From: JANSYA01 sp965243385
GTDB taxonomy: Bacteria; Spirochaetota; Leptospiria; Leptospirales; Leptonemataceae
Direction: 5' to 3'
Length of the DNA: 64,000 bases
NCBI GenBank assembly: GCA_965243385.1
Contig: CBDEUV010000002.1
Location: forward strand, 5,580,001 to 5,644,000
Below, in pieces: positions 35,023-43,660 of this stretch. A model generated the notes under the pieces. That model saw nothing but the letters and a program-made list of their open reading frames with translations. It was not told where the DNA came from and ran no database searches. How positions within the stretch are numbered: the stretch's first letter is position 1; every line of letters begins with the position of its first letter. A program made the position numbers and the translations under genes.

Positions 35023-35649
35023 TCACGAGCCTCGCCGCTTCGGCCGCGAATCCTTGAGACTCATTCCCGCGAGCAGCGTCTTCAGCACCGCCTTTAGAGC
35101 CGGGACGCGATCTTCAAGTATGCGGTCCAGAACGAGCCGCGGATGATGGAAAGCCATAGTGCCCTCGAAAAGAATCAGCGCTCCGCGGGACGCGGTGCGG
35201 CACCGGAGATAGCCCTCGGCCATGCCGTCGGCAACAATCCGCTCAAGCTGCGCGAAAGAGGTTTCGAGATGCGCCAGAACGAAGGGCCGCGCTTTTTCGG
35301 CGGCCATGTCGAAAGCCCTGTACAGTTCGGGATCCAGAGAGACCTTTTCACGTTTCAGGCGGTGTAATGTGAGAAACCATTCGTTCAGCCGTACCTGCGC
35401 CGTCTTTTTTTCCTTCTCAGCGATTCGCCCCAGCTCCGCCTCGACGCGATGTAGCCAGCGTTCGGAGATTGCATCGAGCAGGGATTCCTTATCGCGGAAG
35501 TGTTTATACAGTGCCGCGTGACTTAGCTCAAGACGCCGTGCCACGTCGGTCAATCGGAGGCGCCCGGCGCCAACGCGACGAATTTCCTCTTCGGCGACGT
35601 CGAGAGCCCGGGCATGAAGTTCTGCGGCTGTGAGTCCGGTGCGCGGCAC
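35023..35649 (-). CDS. TetR-family transcriptional regulator
   Basis: 208 residues. The N-terminal helix-turn-helix is 'LRLTDVARRLELSHAALYKH' 'FRDKESLLDAI' (about 30-60); the C-terminal ligand domain is helical. It follows the second aldo/keto reductase by 18 bp on the same strand, the arrangement of a self-regulated repressor operon. The candidate operator is at 36697-36737, upstream of the reductase. The inducer is unknown. Confidence 0.9.
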   Translation of the reverse strand: MPRTGLTAAELHARALDVAEEEIRRVGAGRLRLTDVARRLELSHAALYKHFRDKESLLDAISERWLHRVEAELGRIAEKEKKTAQVRLNEWFLTLHRLKREKVSLDPELYRAFDMAAEKARPFVLAHLETSFAQLERIVADGMAEGYLRCRTASRGALILFEGTMAFHHPRLVLDRILEDRVPALKAVLKTLLAGMSLKDSRPKRRGS

Positions 35650-35667
35650 TGTAATATGCGATTCAGT

Positions 35668-36675
35668 TCAGGTCACGACGAACCCCATCTGAGGTTCCGG
35701 ATAACGATCCCCGATAATACTACCGTCTGCGAAGCTCTCTTCCAGGCGGTGGAGTTCCGTCGGAGACAGGGAGAGTTGAAGCGCTCGGAGGTTTTCGTCG
35801 AGTCGTGTGCGTTTCGTCGTTCCGATCAGAGGAAAAATGTCCTCCCCCTGATGCAGGACCCAGCTCAAAGCGACCTGGCCAGGCGTGCAAGCTCTTTCCC
35901 GGGCCAGCTTTTCAAGCACTGCGACACGACGGCGGTTGGCTGCGAAGTTCTCGCCTATGAAGCGGGGCAGATGCGCACGAAAGTCCGCGGCCTCGAATCG
36001 CGCCGGCAGACCTCCCGACAATAATCCCCGCGATTGCACGCCGTAGGCCACAACCGCTACACCCAGTTCTCTGGCGGTTGAAAGCAATTCGCGTTCAATG
36101 ATTCTTGTCGCCAGCGAATACTCGACTTCGATCGCCGTGACCGGGTGAATCGCGTGAGCCCGTCGTAGCTGATCGGCGGAAGCTTCTGAAAGACCCAGAT
36201 AACGAACGTGCCCGGCTTCGATCAATTCTTTGACGGCACCGATGGTGTCTTCCAGCGGCACATCGGGAGTAAGGCGGGCCGGTTGGTATAGATCAATCAC
36301 ATCAGTGCCCAGTCGAATCAGGGAATAAGCGGCGAAATTTTTTACGGCGGCCGGGCGACCGTCGAATCCCAGAAATTCGCCGCGCGGGCTGCGGAGCGCG
36401 CCGAATTTCACGCTTATCAGCGGCCGTTCCGCGATTTGTTCATTTCGAAGAGCTTCGCGGATGAGCAGCTCATTATGGCCCGCTCCGTAAAAATCGCCGG
36501 TATTCAGCATGCTCACGCCTGCTTGCAGCGCCGCTTGAATGACCTTTAGACTTTCCGCGACGTCGCGACTCGTCTTCGACCCATAAAAATCCGACATACC
36601 CATGCAACCCAGGCCCACGGCCGAAACCGTCGGACCGTTCGATCCCATTTTGCGTTTTTCGATCTTGTAACTCAT
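35668..36675 (-). CDS. Aldo/keto reductase with altered catalytic tetrad
   Basis: 335 residues. In 'LNTGDFYGAGHNE' the usual Asp of the tetrad is Asn, and in 'IDLYQPARLTPDVPLEDT' the usual His is replaced; Tyr and Lys ('SVKFGALRSP') remain. This fits a known bacterial AKR subgroup with 'NTGDFYG', so loss of activity should not be assumed. GGGGA upstream gives a good ribosome-binding site for the ATG at 36675. It is the first gene of a pair with tetR, downstream of the palindromic operator candidate. Confidence 0.9.
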   Translation of the reverse strand: MSYKIEKRKMGSNGPTVSAVGLGCMGMSDFYGSKTSRDVAESLKVIQAALQAGVSMLNTGDFYGAGHNELLIREALRNEQIAERPLISVKFGALRSPRGEFLGFDGRPAAVKNFAAYSLIRLGTDVIDLYQPARLTPDVPLEDTIGAVKELIEAGHVRYLGLSEASADQLRRAHAIHPVTAIEVEYSLATRIIERELLSTARELGVAVVAYGVQSRGLLSGGLPARFEAADFRAHLPRFIGENFAANRRRVAVLEKLARERACTPGQVALSWVLHQGEDIFPLIGTTKRTRLDENLRALQLSLSPTELHRLEESFADGSIIGDRYPEPQMGFVVT

Positions 36676-36696
36676 TCTTGTGTCCCCTTATCCTGA

Positions 36697-36737
36697 AAGT
36701 TTCAAGTAACAAAATATGAAACTTGACACTTTTGTCA
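36697..36737. promoter_or_regulatory. Palindromic operator candidate (TetR target?)
   Basis: A perfect 8-bp inverted repeat AAGTTTCA/TGAAACTT (36697-36704 and 36717-36724, spacer 12) is joined to a second short inverted repeat TGACA/TGTCA (36724-36728 and 36733-36737). It lies 21 bp upstream of the AKR-tetR pair and about 100 bp from the divergent SDR start. Position and symmetry fit a repressor site. Confidence 0.5.
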
Positions 36738-36838
36738 TCAGGTGGGCCGCGTCGTGATCGTCAAGTCAAAACCAGTTCCCGTTGTAATTCAGCGTAATTC
36801 CATTGACCGGCTCGCGAAAGCCAATAGCCTCGCCGCCT

Positions 36839-37624
36839 ATGAGTCACACCGCGCTAATCACCGGAGCGAGCACCGGCATCGGATATGAACTGGCGAAGCT
36901 ATGCGCCGCCGACGGCCTGGATTTAGTACTCGTCGCCCGCAGCCAGAAGCGCCTGGAGGAGGTCGCCGCGGAGCTGCAAGCCGCGCATGGCGTTCAGTGC
37001 CAGGTAATCGCGGCCGATCTGAGTCAGGCGTCGGCCGCCGGCGATATCAAACAGAAGCTGGGCGCGAACCGCAGCGTCGATATCCTGATTAACAATGCCG
37101 GCTTCGGCACCAGCGGCAAATTCTCTGAGCTTCCCCTCGAAGGCGAAATCGACATGATCGAAGTCAACGTGACTTCGCTGGTGCGCCTCACGCATATGCT
37201 CTTACCGGGAATGATCGCGAAAAAGGCCGGTCGGATTATGAACGTGGCTTCGACCGCGGGCTTTCAGCCCGGACCGCTGATGGCGAACTACTATGCCAGC
37301 AAAGCCTACGTTTTGAGTTTTTCCGAAGCGCTGGCCGAAGAAGTCCGCAAGGACGGCGTGACGGTGACCGCGTTTTGTCCGGGAGCGACCGAAACTCCCT
37401 TCTTCGATCGCGCAAAGATGGACAACGTGCGACTGCGCAAAGGCGGCTTAAACGCGATCATGCGCGCCGACAAAGCCGCCCGAATCGGCTATCGAGCGAT
37501 GCTGCGGGGCAGGGTCATCGTCATTCCCGGCCTGATGAATCGCTTCATGGCCTTCTCCGTCCGCCTGACTCCGCGTGCAATCATTCGGAAGATCACCGGT
37601 TACCTGAACGGCCAGGCTTCCTGA
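36839..37624 (+). CDS. Short-chain dehydrogenase/reductase
   Basis: 261 residues. NAD(P) site 'ITGASTGIGYELAKLCAADG', the 'NNAGFG' motif, and the catalytic Ser (in 'IMNVASTAGF'), Tyr and Lys (in 'ANYYASKAYVLSFSEAL'). The 'SxxxYxxxK' spacing is normal. C-terminal helix basic. The ATG at 36839 begins the conserved N-terminus; a TTG 36 bp earlier is less likely. Divergent from the AKR-tetR pair. The gene probably belongs to the same regulated locus (inference). Confidence 0.93.
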   Translation: MSHTALITGASTGIGYELAKLCAADGLDLVLVARSQKRLEEVAAELQAAHGVQCQVIAADLSQASAAGDIKQKLGANRSVDILINNAGFGTSGKFSELPLEGEIDMIEVNVTSLVRLTHMLLPGMIAKKAGRIMNVASTAGFQPGPLMANYYASKAYVLSFSEALAEEVRKDGVTVTAFCPGATETPFFDRAKMDNVRLRKGGLNAIMRADKAARIGYRAMLRGRVIVIPGLMNRFMAFSVRLTPRAIIRKITGYLNGQAS

Positions 37625-37711
37625 GTGGCCAGGAATTCGCAGTTTATTCACGGTTTATCCCTCCGATAAACAGGTTGACATTTGTGCGGCGCATATCAAA
37701 TTGGTGATATT

Positions 37712-38491
37712 GTGCCAATATTGGACTCAAATACGCGTTCTCATGTGCAGCGCAACGAGCCTGTCGGGGCCTATGCTGCCGGCTCGGGGATGGAAGCGAT
37801 CGGCGCCGCGATTCCTGCCGGCAAGACGATCCGCCTGATTGCTCCGGTGCTGAACGACTCGCTCTCCCAGCGCATGTCGACGGTCCTGAAGTCGCTCCTG
37901 GCTCACTATGACCGTCCGGAGCTGGAAGACTGCCTGCATTCCTGTCTGGTCGAGCTGGCCACGAACGCGTCCCGTGCGAATATGAAACACGCATTCTTTC
38001 TGGATCGCGGATTCGACTGGGATGAACCCGGCGAGTACGCCCGCGGCCTGGCTGAATTTCGCGCGATTCGCGAGCATGCCGGCTGGCATCGCAGTCTGCG
38101 CGGCCGGGTGAAAGAACTGGGCCTGTTTCTGGAGATCGTGTTTCGTCACTCGACGGACGGTCTGCGCATTGAAGTGATCAATAACCTGGCGCTGCTGCCG
38201 CAGGACGAACAGCGGATTCGCGAAAAATTGGGCCGCGCCATGCGTACGGCGGACATCTTTGAATTTTTCACCGAACACGGCGACGATACCGAAGGCCAGG
38301 GCCTCGGGTTCGCCATGAATGTTCTGTTCCTGCGTTCCGAGAATATCGATCCGTCGCTGCTGCGCATCGGTTCGACCGCGGGACGCACGGTCGCGCGGAT
38401 TGAAGTTCCGCTTTCAACCGGTTTCGTAACCTTACGTTCTGTAGGTCCGGCCGGGGGCCCCGATCATTCCGCGGCCCCGGTTTCCGCATAA
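37712..38491 (+). CDS. HATPase protein, paralogue of 12507-13328
   Basis: 259 residues from a GTG at 37712, chosen because GGTGAT, an extended Shine-Dalgarno match, lies three bases upstream; a TTG at 37682 is possible but sits in a TTGACA-like promoter. Shares with the 12507 protein an N-box ('ELATNASRANMKHAF'), the 'DEQRIREKLGRAM' segment and a G-box ('DTEGQGLGFAMNVLFL'). No histidine phosphoacceptor or receiver. The tail overlaps the stop of the next minus-strand gene by 28 bp. A spirochaetal HATPase subfamily seems likely. Confidence 0.82.
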   Translation: MPILDSNTRSHVQRNEPVGAYAAGSGMEAIGAAIPAGKTIRLIAPVLNDSLSQRMSTVLKSLLAHYDRPELEDCLHSCLVELATNASRANMKHAFFLDRGFDWDEPGEYARGLAEFRAIREHAGWHRSLRGRVKELGLFLEIVFRHSTDGLRIEVINNLALLPQDEQRIREKLGRAMRTADIFEFFTEHGDDTEGQGLGFAMNVLFLRSENIDPSLLRIGSTAGRTVARIEVPLSTGFVTLRSVGPAGGPDHSAAPVSA

Positions 38492-39795
38492 AGTCTGCCA
38501 CAGGTCGGCGCGCGGGCACTTGCTCCGCCCACTCTTCGTTCGAAGTGCGTTGTGTACTCGACCGCTGCTCCGTCCAGAGCGGTGCTCCGACTCTTCGATA
38601 GATAGGCATCTTTGCAGATGGTTCGCACGACGGGCTCGATCGTACTCAGGCCCCGCTTCTGAACAGAACGTTCGTTCTGGTTTTGGTCGTGGTTTGTCGG
38701 GCCGTAGGCGATTTCGTAAAGCCCAAAGAGTTTCCAGCCACCCACGTGATGAATCAAAAGGTCCACGGCCGTGCCCGCTTCTTCCGGGGCCGCCGTCGCG
38801 CGCAGATTCGCAAGCAGCCGGTCGAATTCTTCCCGGGACGTATAACTTTCTTCGATGGCGTTCGAAAGATACACGACCCGAATCGTCGTTTCGCCCGAAT
38901 CCAGGCGTCCGTGGGCTTCGTAGGCGCCCGCGTGTAGCGTGCTCAGATTGAGTCGTACACGCCCGGGGCTGGCCGGCCGCGCCTCCAGAGCGCCGCGAAA
39001 TTTCGGTAAGACCCGCCGGCAGTACTCGTGCTGAATCGGGCGGCACAGATGCCGCACAGCCGCGGGGCGGGGAGTCAGCGGTCGTTCATGCAGCGCCGGA
39101 AACTGCAACTGGATGCCGGACAGGTCGCGGTCGACCGCCCTCGCGTCGGCGAAGGCGCCGCTGCGAGCCCGCCGCAGGATTTCGTTATGCAGGTCTAAAA
39201 TCCGCCAGTTTATATCGAGCATTGTGAGGCGCCGGCAATTGAGGGTGGTATGCATGATATATGGCTGCAGCAATCCCACGCTGTAGCAGTCGAAGCGCGC
39301 GTTCGGATACAACCGGCGTACCAGCTCGAAATCGCGGTCGGGTCGCAGGTCATTCATCTCAAAAAAATTTCGACAGCCCGCCCGCAGACTGTACAGGCTG
39401 TCCCGACGGCGGTTGCGTGTATAGGCGTCCCGGCTTGCGCTCGTGAGCAGCGCGAGATCCTGGTCCTGAAAGCCGCCTCCGGAGAGGAGCGTCCGGCAGT
39501 ATGCGTCGCTCTGGGCATTCAGGCGATCGAAGGCCTGATCGATTGCGGCGGCGTCCGTCAGGCGCGCGACGGTGGAATCTGCAGCGAAAACCGCGAAGTC
39601 CTGGCGATGGCGATTGGACACGACCAGCTGAAAGGGCGCGTCGGCCGGCGCCAGCCCGGAGATCGGCAGCCAGTCTCCGGTTATATGAAACGCGGCGCAG
39701 GCGCTCTGGGATAGCAGCCAGATCGCGGCGAACGCCGTCGAAAGCAATCGGGAAGAACGCCAGTGAGTCGTATAGCTTCGAATCAATGCGCACAC
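38464..39795 (-). CDS. Predicted lipoprotein of unknown function
   Basis: 443 residues from a GTG at 39795 (first coding base). Residues 10-35 are a signal peptide ('LLSTAFAAIWLLSQSAC' with Cys as the probable lipidated residue). The mature protein is Arg/Leu-rich, with Cys residues at 'DAYCRTLL', 'AGCRNFFEM', 'FDCYSVG', 'LNCRRL', 'CRPIQHEYCR'. I know no family. The start lies inside the first codons of the divergent dipeptidase gene and the tail overlaps the HATPase gene. A longer N-terminal reading from 40038 exists but would place the signal peptide internally. Confidence 0.75.
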   Translation of the reverse strand: MCALIRSYTTHWRSSRLLSTAFAAIWLLSQSACAAFHITGDWLPISGLAPADAPFQLVVSNRHRQDFAVFAADSTVARLTDAAAIDQAFDRLNAQSDAYCRTLLSGGGFQDQDLALLTSASRDAYTRNRRRDSLYSLRAGCRNFFEMNDLRPDRDFELVRRLYPNARFDCYSVGLLQPYIMHTTLNCRRLTMLDINWRILDLHNEILRRARSGAFADARAVDRDLSGIQLQFPALHERPLTPRPAAVRHLCRPIQHEYCRRVLPKFRGALEARPASPGRVRLNLSTLHAGAYEAHGRLDSGETTIRVVYLSNAIEESYTSREEFDRLLANLRATAAPEEAGTAVDLLIHHVGGWKLFGLYEIAYGPTNHDQNQNERSVQKRGLSTIEPVVRTICKDAYLSKSRSTALDGAAVEYTTHFERRVGGASARAPTCGRLYAETGAAE

Positions 39796-41046
39796 CAATC
39801 CGTTCTGTGGGAGCCGCGTGCTTCGTCGATCGCTTTCAGATCGAGAGGCAGTCGTGGGCGCAATCGGGGCGCTGCAGTCTCGCGGGCCGCGGCAGGGCGC
39901 CGCTATTCTGGAAGCTATCGCGCCCTGTACCGGGGTGCGGCGCTGCTGGCCGGGCTGTTCTGGATGGGGACAGCCTGCGACCTGGCGGGGGAAAGCGAAG
40001 CCGATTTCATTCGGCGATTGCCGGTCGTCGACCTGCACAACGATCGTTCGTTTTTTCTAACGGCGCGGGGCGTGCCCTGGCGTCGTTGCGAAGACGTTCA
40101 GATTTGCGCCGATAACTACGGTCGCGCCCAGTACTTTTTCGCGCTGTTTCGGCCGCCGCCGCCCTATCGAGCCGGTCGCTTTGGACTTTCGTCGGCGCAG
40201 GCCCGGCGATTGGTCGGCATGAGTCATTATGCTTATCTCAAGACAGCGATCGCTGATCTACGGGCACAGACCGGCATTCCGATTACTCGCGACGCACGCG
40301 ACCTGGGCGGCAATCAGAGTCGCATCTTCCTGGGCATTGAAGGCGCCTTTCTCCTGGACCGCCGCCCACCGGGTGCCGCTGCGTCAGGCGGCGTCCGCGC
40401 GGCCGGGGCGCCAGAGGCTCCTGCCAACGCGAAGCTCGAGCGCATGCTGCTGGAACTCAAAGCGGAGGGGCTGTCCTACCTCGGGCTGACCTGGAGCAAT
40501 CCCAATGCTTTTGCGGGAGTGGCCGGCGATAAGCGAGGGCTGAGTGCGAGCGGTCGGGCGCTGCTGGCACTGGTGCGCAAACACGGTATCGCTCTGGATC
40601 TTTCGCATAGTTCGGATCAGACCGTACGCGATGTTTTTAAGCTGAGTCGCGGCGAGCTGCCGCTCTTCTTTTCGCATTCATCGGTACGCGCGCTGTGCGA
40701 CCATCCCCGCAATCTGAGTGACGAGCTGCTGGAACTGGTCCGTGCCAGCGGTGGAGTGGTGGGCATCAATTTTCATGCCGCCTATATCAGCTGCGGCGGT
40801 CCGGCGGAGCGCGCCGACGTGCGGCGACACGTGCAGTACATCGTCGAGCGTTTCGGTTATCGACACGTGGCCCTTGGCGGGGACTTCGACGGCCTGATTC
40901 AGCTTCCGGAGGGGCTGGGAGGCCCGCCGGATCTGTACGCGCTGGCCCGCGATCTGCGCGCCGCCGGCCTGAGCCGGAATCAAATCGAAGCGATCTTTTT
41001 TCGAAACGTACGGCGGGTTCTCACTGAAGTTCAAAAATCCCGCTGA
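39763..41046 (+). CDS. Membrane dipeptidase (M19 renal dipeptidase family), lipoprotein
   Basis: 427 residues. GTG at 39763 is the only plausible start before an internal ATG; GGGAAG lies eight bases upstream. After a basic leader and hydrophobic segment, Cys72 in 'LLAGLFWMGTAC' looks like a lipobox. Catalytic zinc ligands start with 'VVDLHNDRSF' (Asp90, His92, Asp94); 'FLGIEGAF', 'DLSHSSD', 'FFSHSSVRAL' and 'LGGDFDGL' follow in M19 order. Hydrolyses dipeptides, probably at the periplasm. Head-to-head overlap with the divergent lipoprotein (33 bp) is odd and would force promoters inside coding DNA. Confidence 0.88.
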   Translation: MSRIASNQCAHQSVLWEPRASSIAFRSRGSRGRNRGAAVSRAAAGRRYSGSYRALYRGAALLAGLFWMGTACDLAGESEADFIRRLPVVDLHNDRSFFLTARGVPWRRCEDVQICADNYGRAQYFFALFRPPPPYRAGRFGLSSAQARRLVGMSHYAYLKTAIADLRAQTGIPITRDARDLGGNQSRIFLGIEGAFLLDRRPPGAAASGGVRAAGAPEAPANAKLERMLLELKAEGLSYLGLTWSNPNAFAGVAGDKRGLSASGRALLALVRKHGIALDLSHSSDQTVRDVFKLSRGELPLFFSHSSVRALCDHPRNLSDELLELVRASGGVVGINFHAAYISCGGPAERADVRRHVQYIVERFGYRHVALGGDFDGLIQLPEGLGGPPDLYALARDLRAAGLSRNQIEAIFFRNVRRVLTEVQKSR

Positions 41047-41093
41047 GAGGCGGCTACCCCTTCCAGTGGATCCGGAATACGCTGCCCCCGCCG

Positions 41094-42455
41094 CTACACT
41101 TCCAGGCCTTCCCAGTCGCGGGTTTTGAATTTCAGCGCGAAGACGACCGCGAGCAGTACCAGCCAGGCGAGAATCCCGGCCCAGAGTCCGGCCGCCCCAC
41201 CGCCGAAATATACGCCTACGACGTACGCGACCGGCAGCATCACGAGAAACGACAGGCTCATGTAGACCACCAGTACCCAGTAGACCATGCCAGCGCTACG
41301 CAGGGCCGCAGCGAGCACCATCTGTACGCCGTCAGCGGCCTGTACGACTGAGATCAAAAACAGGGCTGGCAGCGCTTCTGCGACAATGCGCGCGTCGTCG
41401 GTGAATACGCCCAGCAGGGGGCGGGCAAATAGCAGGAAGCCGACGCCCATGCCGCCCATCAGCAGGGCCGCATACAGGGCCGCGCGAATCGTGCCCTGCC
41501 GCGCTTCGCGATATTTTCCGGCGGCAACGGCCTGTCCGAGAATCGTCGTTGCGGCCAGGGAGAAGCCGAAGCCGGGCATAAAGGCAATGCTCAAAATCGA
41601 CACGATAATGCCGCTGGCGGCCACGGCGGTAGTGCTGACCAGCCCCGCGATCATGAAAAAGAGCACGAACGAGACGTTCATCAGCAGATTATCGATCGCG
41701 GGCGCAAAGCCCACGTAGCTGACTTCCCGCACCGAATGTGCGTCTATTTTCCAGCCGATTCCTCGAAAAAAGGCGCGGAACTCGTTTCGGAAGAGAAACA
41801 CAACTCCTACTATAATACCAGGGATGGCGGCGAGGCTGGAAGCCATGGCCGCCCCGTCGGCTCCGTATGCCGGAGCTCCCAGATTACCGTAAATCAGGAC
41901 CCAGTTCAAAAAGATGTTAGTACTCATCGTCGCCAGCGCCGAAAAGAGGCCGATTTCCGTGCGACCGATGCCGTCGAAGAAGGCTCGCAGGACAAAGCTG
42001 AGAAAATAGCCCAGAACGCCCAGAAAACGGATCTGTAGAAAGCTTTCGGCGGTCGCTGAAAAGGGTCGGCCGTGACTTAAAATGCGAATCAAAGCTTCCG
42101 CCGAATACCACCCGATCACTGTCGCGATGATTCCCAGTGCCAGAACAATGTATAGAGTTGAAATCAATACGCGACCGGCCGCTGCTGAATCATGTTCTCC
42201 GAAGCGTCGGGCTGTAATGATTTGAACGCCGACGGTGCCGCCGAGAAAAAAGGACAGGTAGGTCCAGAAGACTGTGCCGCCAAGACTCACCGCGGCCAGC
42301 GGATCTTCTCCCAGACGACCGACCATAACGGTGTCGCTGATCATCACCGCAGTGTGCGTGATCATCGCGAGCGTGACCGGCAGCGAGATGCGCCAGATGC
42401 GGCGATTGAGTGGCCCGAGCGCGAACCAGCGGCGTGTATTCGAAAAATTCAGCAT
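41094..42455 (-). CDS. MATE-family efflux transporter
   Basis: About 453 residues from an ATG at 42455; earlier in-frame starts (ATG at 42470, TTG at 42539) are possible. About twelve hydrophobic segments, in two repeats. The first repeat has 'ISLPVTLAMITHTAVMISDT' and 'MVGRLGEDPLAAVSLGGTVF', the second 'AAVAAGKYREARQGTIRAAL', the MATE pattern. Probably exports toxic compounds in exchange for Na+ or H+. Substrates cannot be predicted. It stands alone on the minus strand. Confidence 0.92.
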   Translation of the reverse strand: MLNFSNTRRWFALGPLNRRIWRISLPVTLAMITHTAVMISDTVMVGRLGEDPLAAVSLGGTVFWTYLSFFLGGTVGVQIITARRFGEHDSAAAGRVLISTLYIVLALGIIATVIGWYSAEALIRILSHGRPFSATAESFLQIRFLGVLGYFLSFVLRAFFDGIGRTEIGLFSALATMSTNIFLNWVLIYGNLGAPAYGADGAAMASSLAAIPGIIVGVVFLFRNEFRAFFRGIGWKIDAHSVREVSYVGFAPAIDNLLMNVSFVLFFMIAGLVSTTAVAASGIIVSILSIAFMPGFGFSLAATTILGQAVAAGKYREARQGTIRAALYAALLMGGMGVGFLLFARPLLGVFTDDARIVAEALPALFLISVVQAADGVQMVLAAALRSAGMVYWVLVVYMSLSFLVMLPVAYVVGVYFGGGAAGLWAGILAWLVLLAVVFALKFKTRDWEGLEV

Positions 42456-42539
42456 GATCAAACTGACCATGCACGCGTGCACGACGGCTGTGTCGATCAG
42501 TTCGTCCAGGTTTTGTTGCGCCGCGCTTCGTCTTTGCAA

Positions 42540-43092
42540 GCGGAAGCAAAAACAGCGGACGAAGCTGCGTTATGGTGCAAAAAGGCTGCAAATTCAGTCG
42601 AAATAAGGCATTTTAGAGTCTCGTTGCGCGCGTGCGGTGTTGAAAGAGCGCGACCGGATGCGCCGCGAAGCCCGGGCGTCGTTTTTGATTCGCATGCGGA
42701 CGAGCGGCGCGCTCCGGCATTGCGTCGCCGCGAAGTTTTTTGCGAAAAGAAATCGAAGCGGACTGTTATTGAAGCAGACATGACCGCGTCTGACGTGCGC
42801 TTGCAAGCTGCGTTGTTTGTTTTGCGCGACGCTTTACGGTCTTTAATTCTTTCGCAAGCGTGCGAATCGAAACGCACTTCCCGAAACCCGGAATTTTGTT
42901 TTTTAAAATTTTTGTTGTAAAAAAAACGGGCATTTAGGAAGATTATGTCTAATAGTGATTTCAGGCGTTTTCGAATCTATAAACGCGATTCATTGAGTCG
43001 CGCAGGAGAATCGAAAGGCTCTTCGGAGCGACGCCCGAAAGAAAAGGATAGGTTTTCCTTACAGTCATTGATCAGGAAAACAGGTGTAAAGC
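42540..43092. other. Non-coding gap before the H1-like gene
   Basis: No gene supported. Several overlapping open frames on both strands encode low-quality Arg/Ser-rich products without ribosome sites. From about 42880 onwards the DNA turns A/T-rich with runs of T and A ('TTTTTTAAAATTTTT', 'GTAAAAAAAAC'), as expected near a strong promoter for the H1-like gene at 43093. I cannot assign specific boxes. Confidence 0.6.
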
Positions 43093-43386
43093 ATGGCCAA
43101 GAAGAAAGCAAAGAAGAAGGTTGCCAAAAAGAAAAAGGTAGCCAAGAAAAAGAAGAAGGTTGCTAAAAAGAAAAAGAAAGTAACCAAAAAGAAAGCCAAG
43201 AAGAAGGTCAAAAAGAAGGCCAAGAAAAAGGCTAAAAAGAAAGTAGCCAAGAAAAAGGCTAAGAAGAAGGCCAAAAAGAAGGCTAAAAAAAAAGTAGCAA
43301 AAAAAAAGGCTAAAAAGAAGGCCAAAAAGAAAACCGTGAAAAAGACTGCTAAAAGATCAGAGCCCGCAGGCTCACTGCTCTTCTAA
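43093..43386 (+). CDS. Histone H1/Hc-like lysine-repeat protein
   Basis: 97 residues made of repeated KKxAKKKxxKKK-type blocks with scattered Val and Thr, about two-thirds Lys, ending in a short tail 'RSEPAGSLLF'. It should bind DNA (or RNA) non-specifically and is like the chlamydial Hc1/Hc2 and other H1-type bacterial nucleoid proteins. AGGTG at 43082-43086 is the ribosome site. There are no folded domains. The antisense frame is open but would encode a Phe/Ala repeat with no support. Confidence 0.88.
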   Translation: MAKKKAKKKVAKKKKVAKKKKKVAKKKKKVTKKKAKKKVKKKAKKKAKKKVAKKKAKKKAKKKAKKKVAKKKAKKKAKKKTVKKTAKRSEPAGSLLF

Positions 43387-43551
43387 CAGTAGAATCGGTG
43401 CTGATTGTGCCTTGCGGGTGTTGAAAAGGTATTTCAAAGCTTTCTTCGGGCCTGCTTCCCTCATCGGGCGGCGGGCTCTGTTGGAATGCCTTTGGGTGTC
43501 TTTTCGCACCCCGCATTTCTTGTCCGGTCGCCTGTAGCGCTACAGCCGGGC

Positions 43552-43580
43552 AAAGCGGGCTTAAAAGCCTGCCGCTTTTT
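43552..43580 (+). terminator. Possible terminator downstream of the H1-like gene
   Basis: AAAGCGG (43552-43558) pairs with CCGCTTT (43572-43578), with GCTT/AAGC inside and a three-base bulge, followed by T's to 43580. It lies ~165 bp after the H1-like stop. A 14-bp perfect palindrome CTGTAGCGCTACAG is just upstream (43532-43545). Confidence 0.4.
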
Positions 43581-43660
43581 GCGTTCAGTCCCATTAGGGG
43601 GGCTGACGCTGTTCAGTGGAGCTTTGGCCGCTGAATACACCACTATCCCTTGATCGAAGT

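Noticed and set aside
42192..42920. Plus-strand frame opposite the MATE gene and beyond
   Set aside because: Overlaps a clear MATE gene on the minus strand and has an Arg-rich, motif-free product without a ribosome site.
43065..43325. Phe/Ala-repeat minus-strand frame under the H1-like gene
   Set aside because: Direct antisense of a lysine repeat; repeat translation gives a meaningless hydrophobic product.
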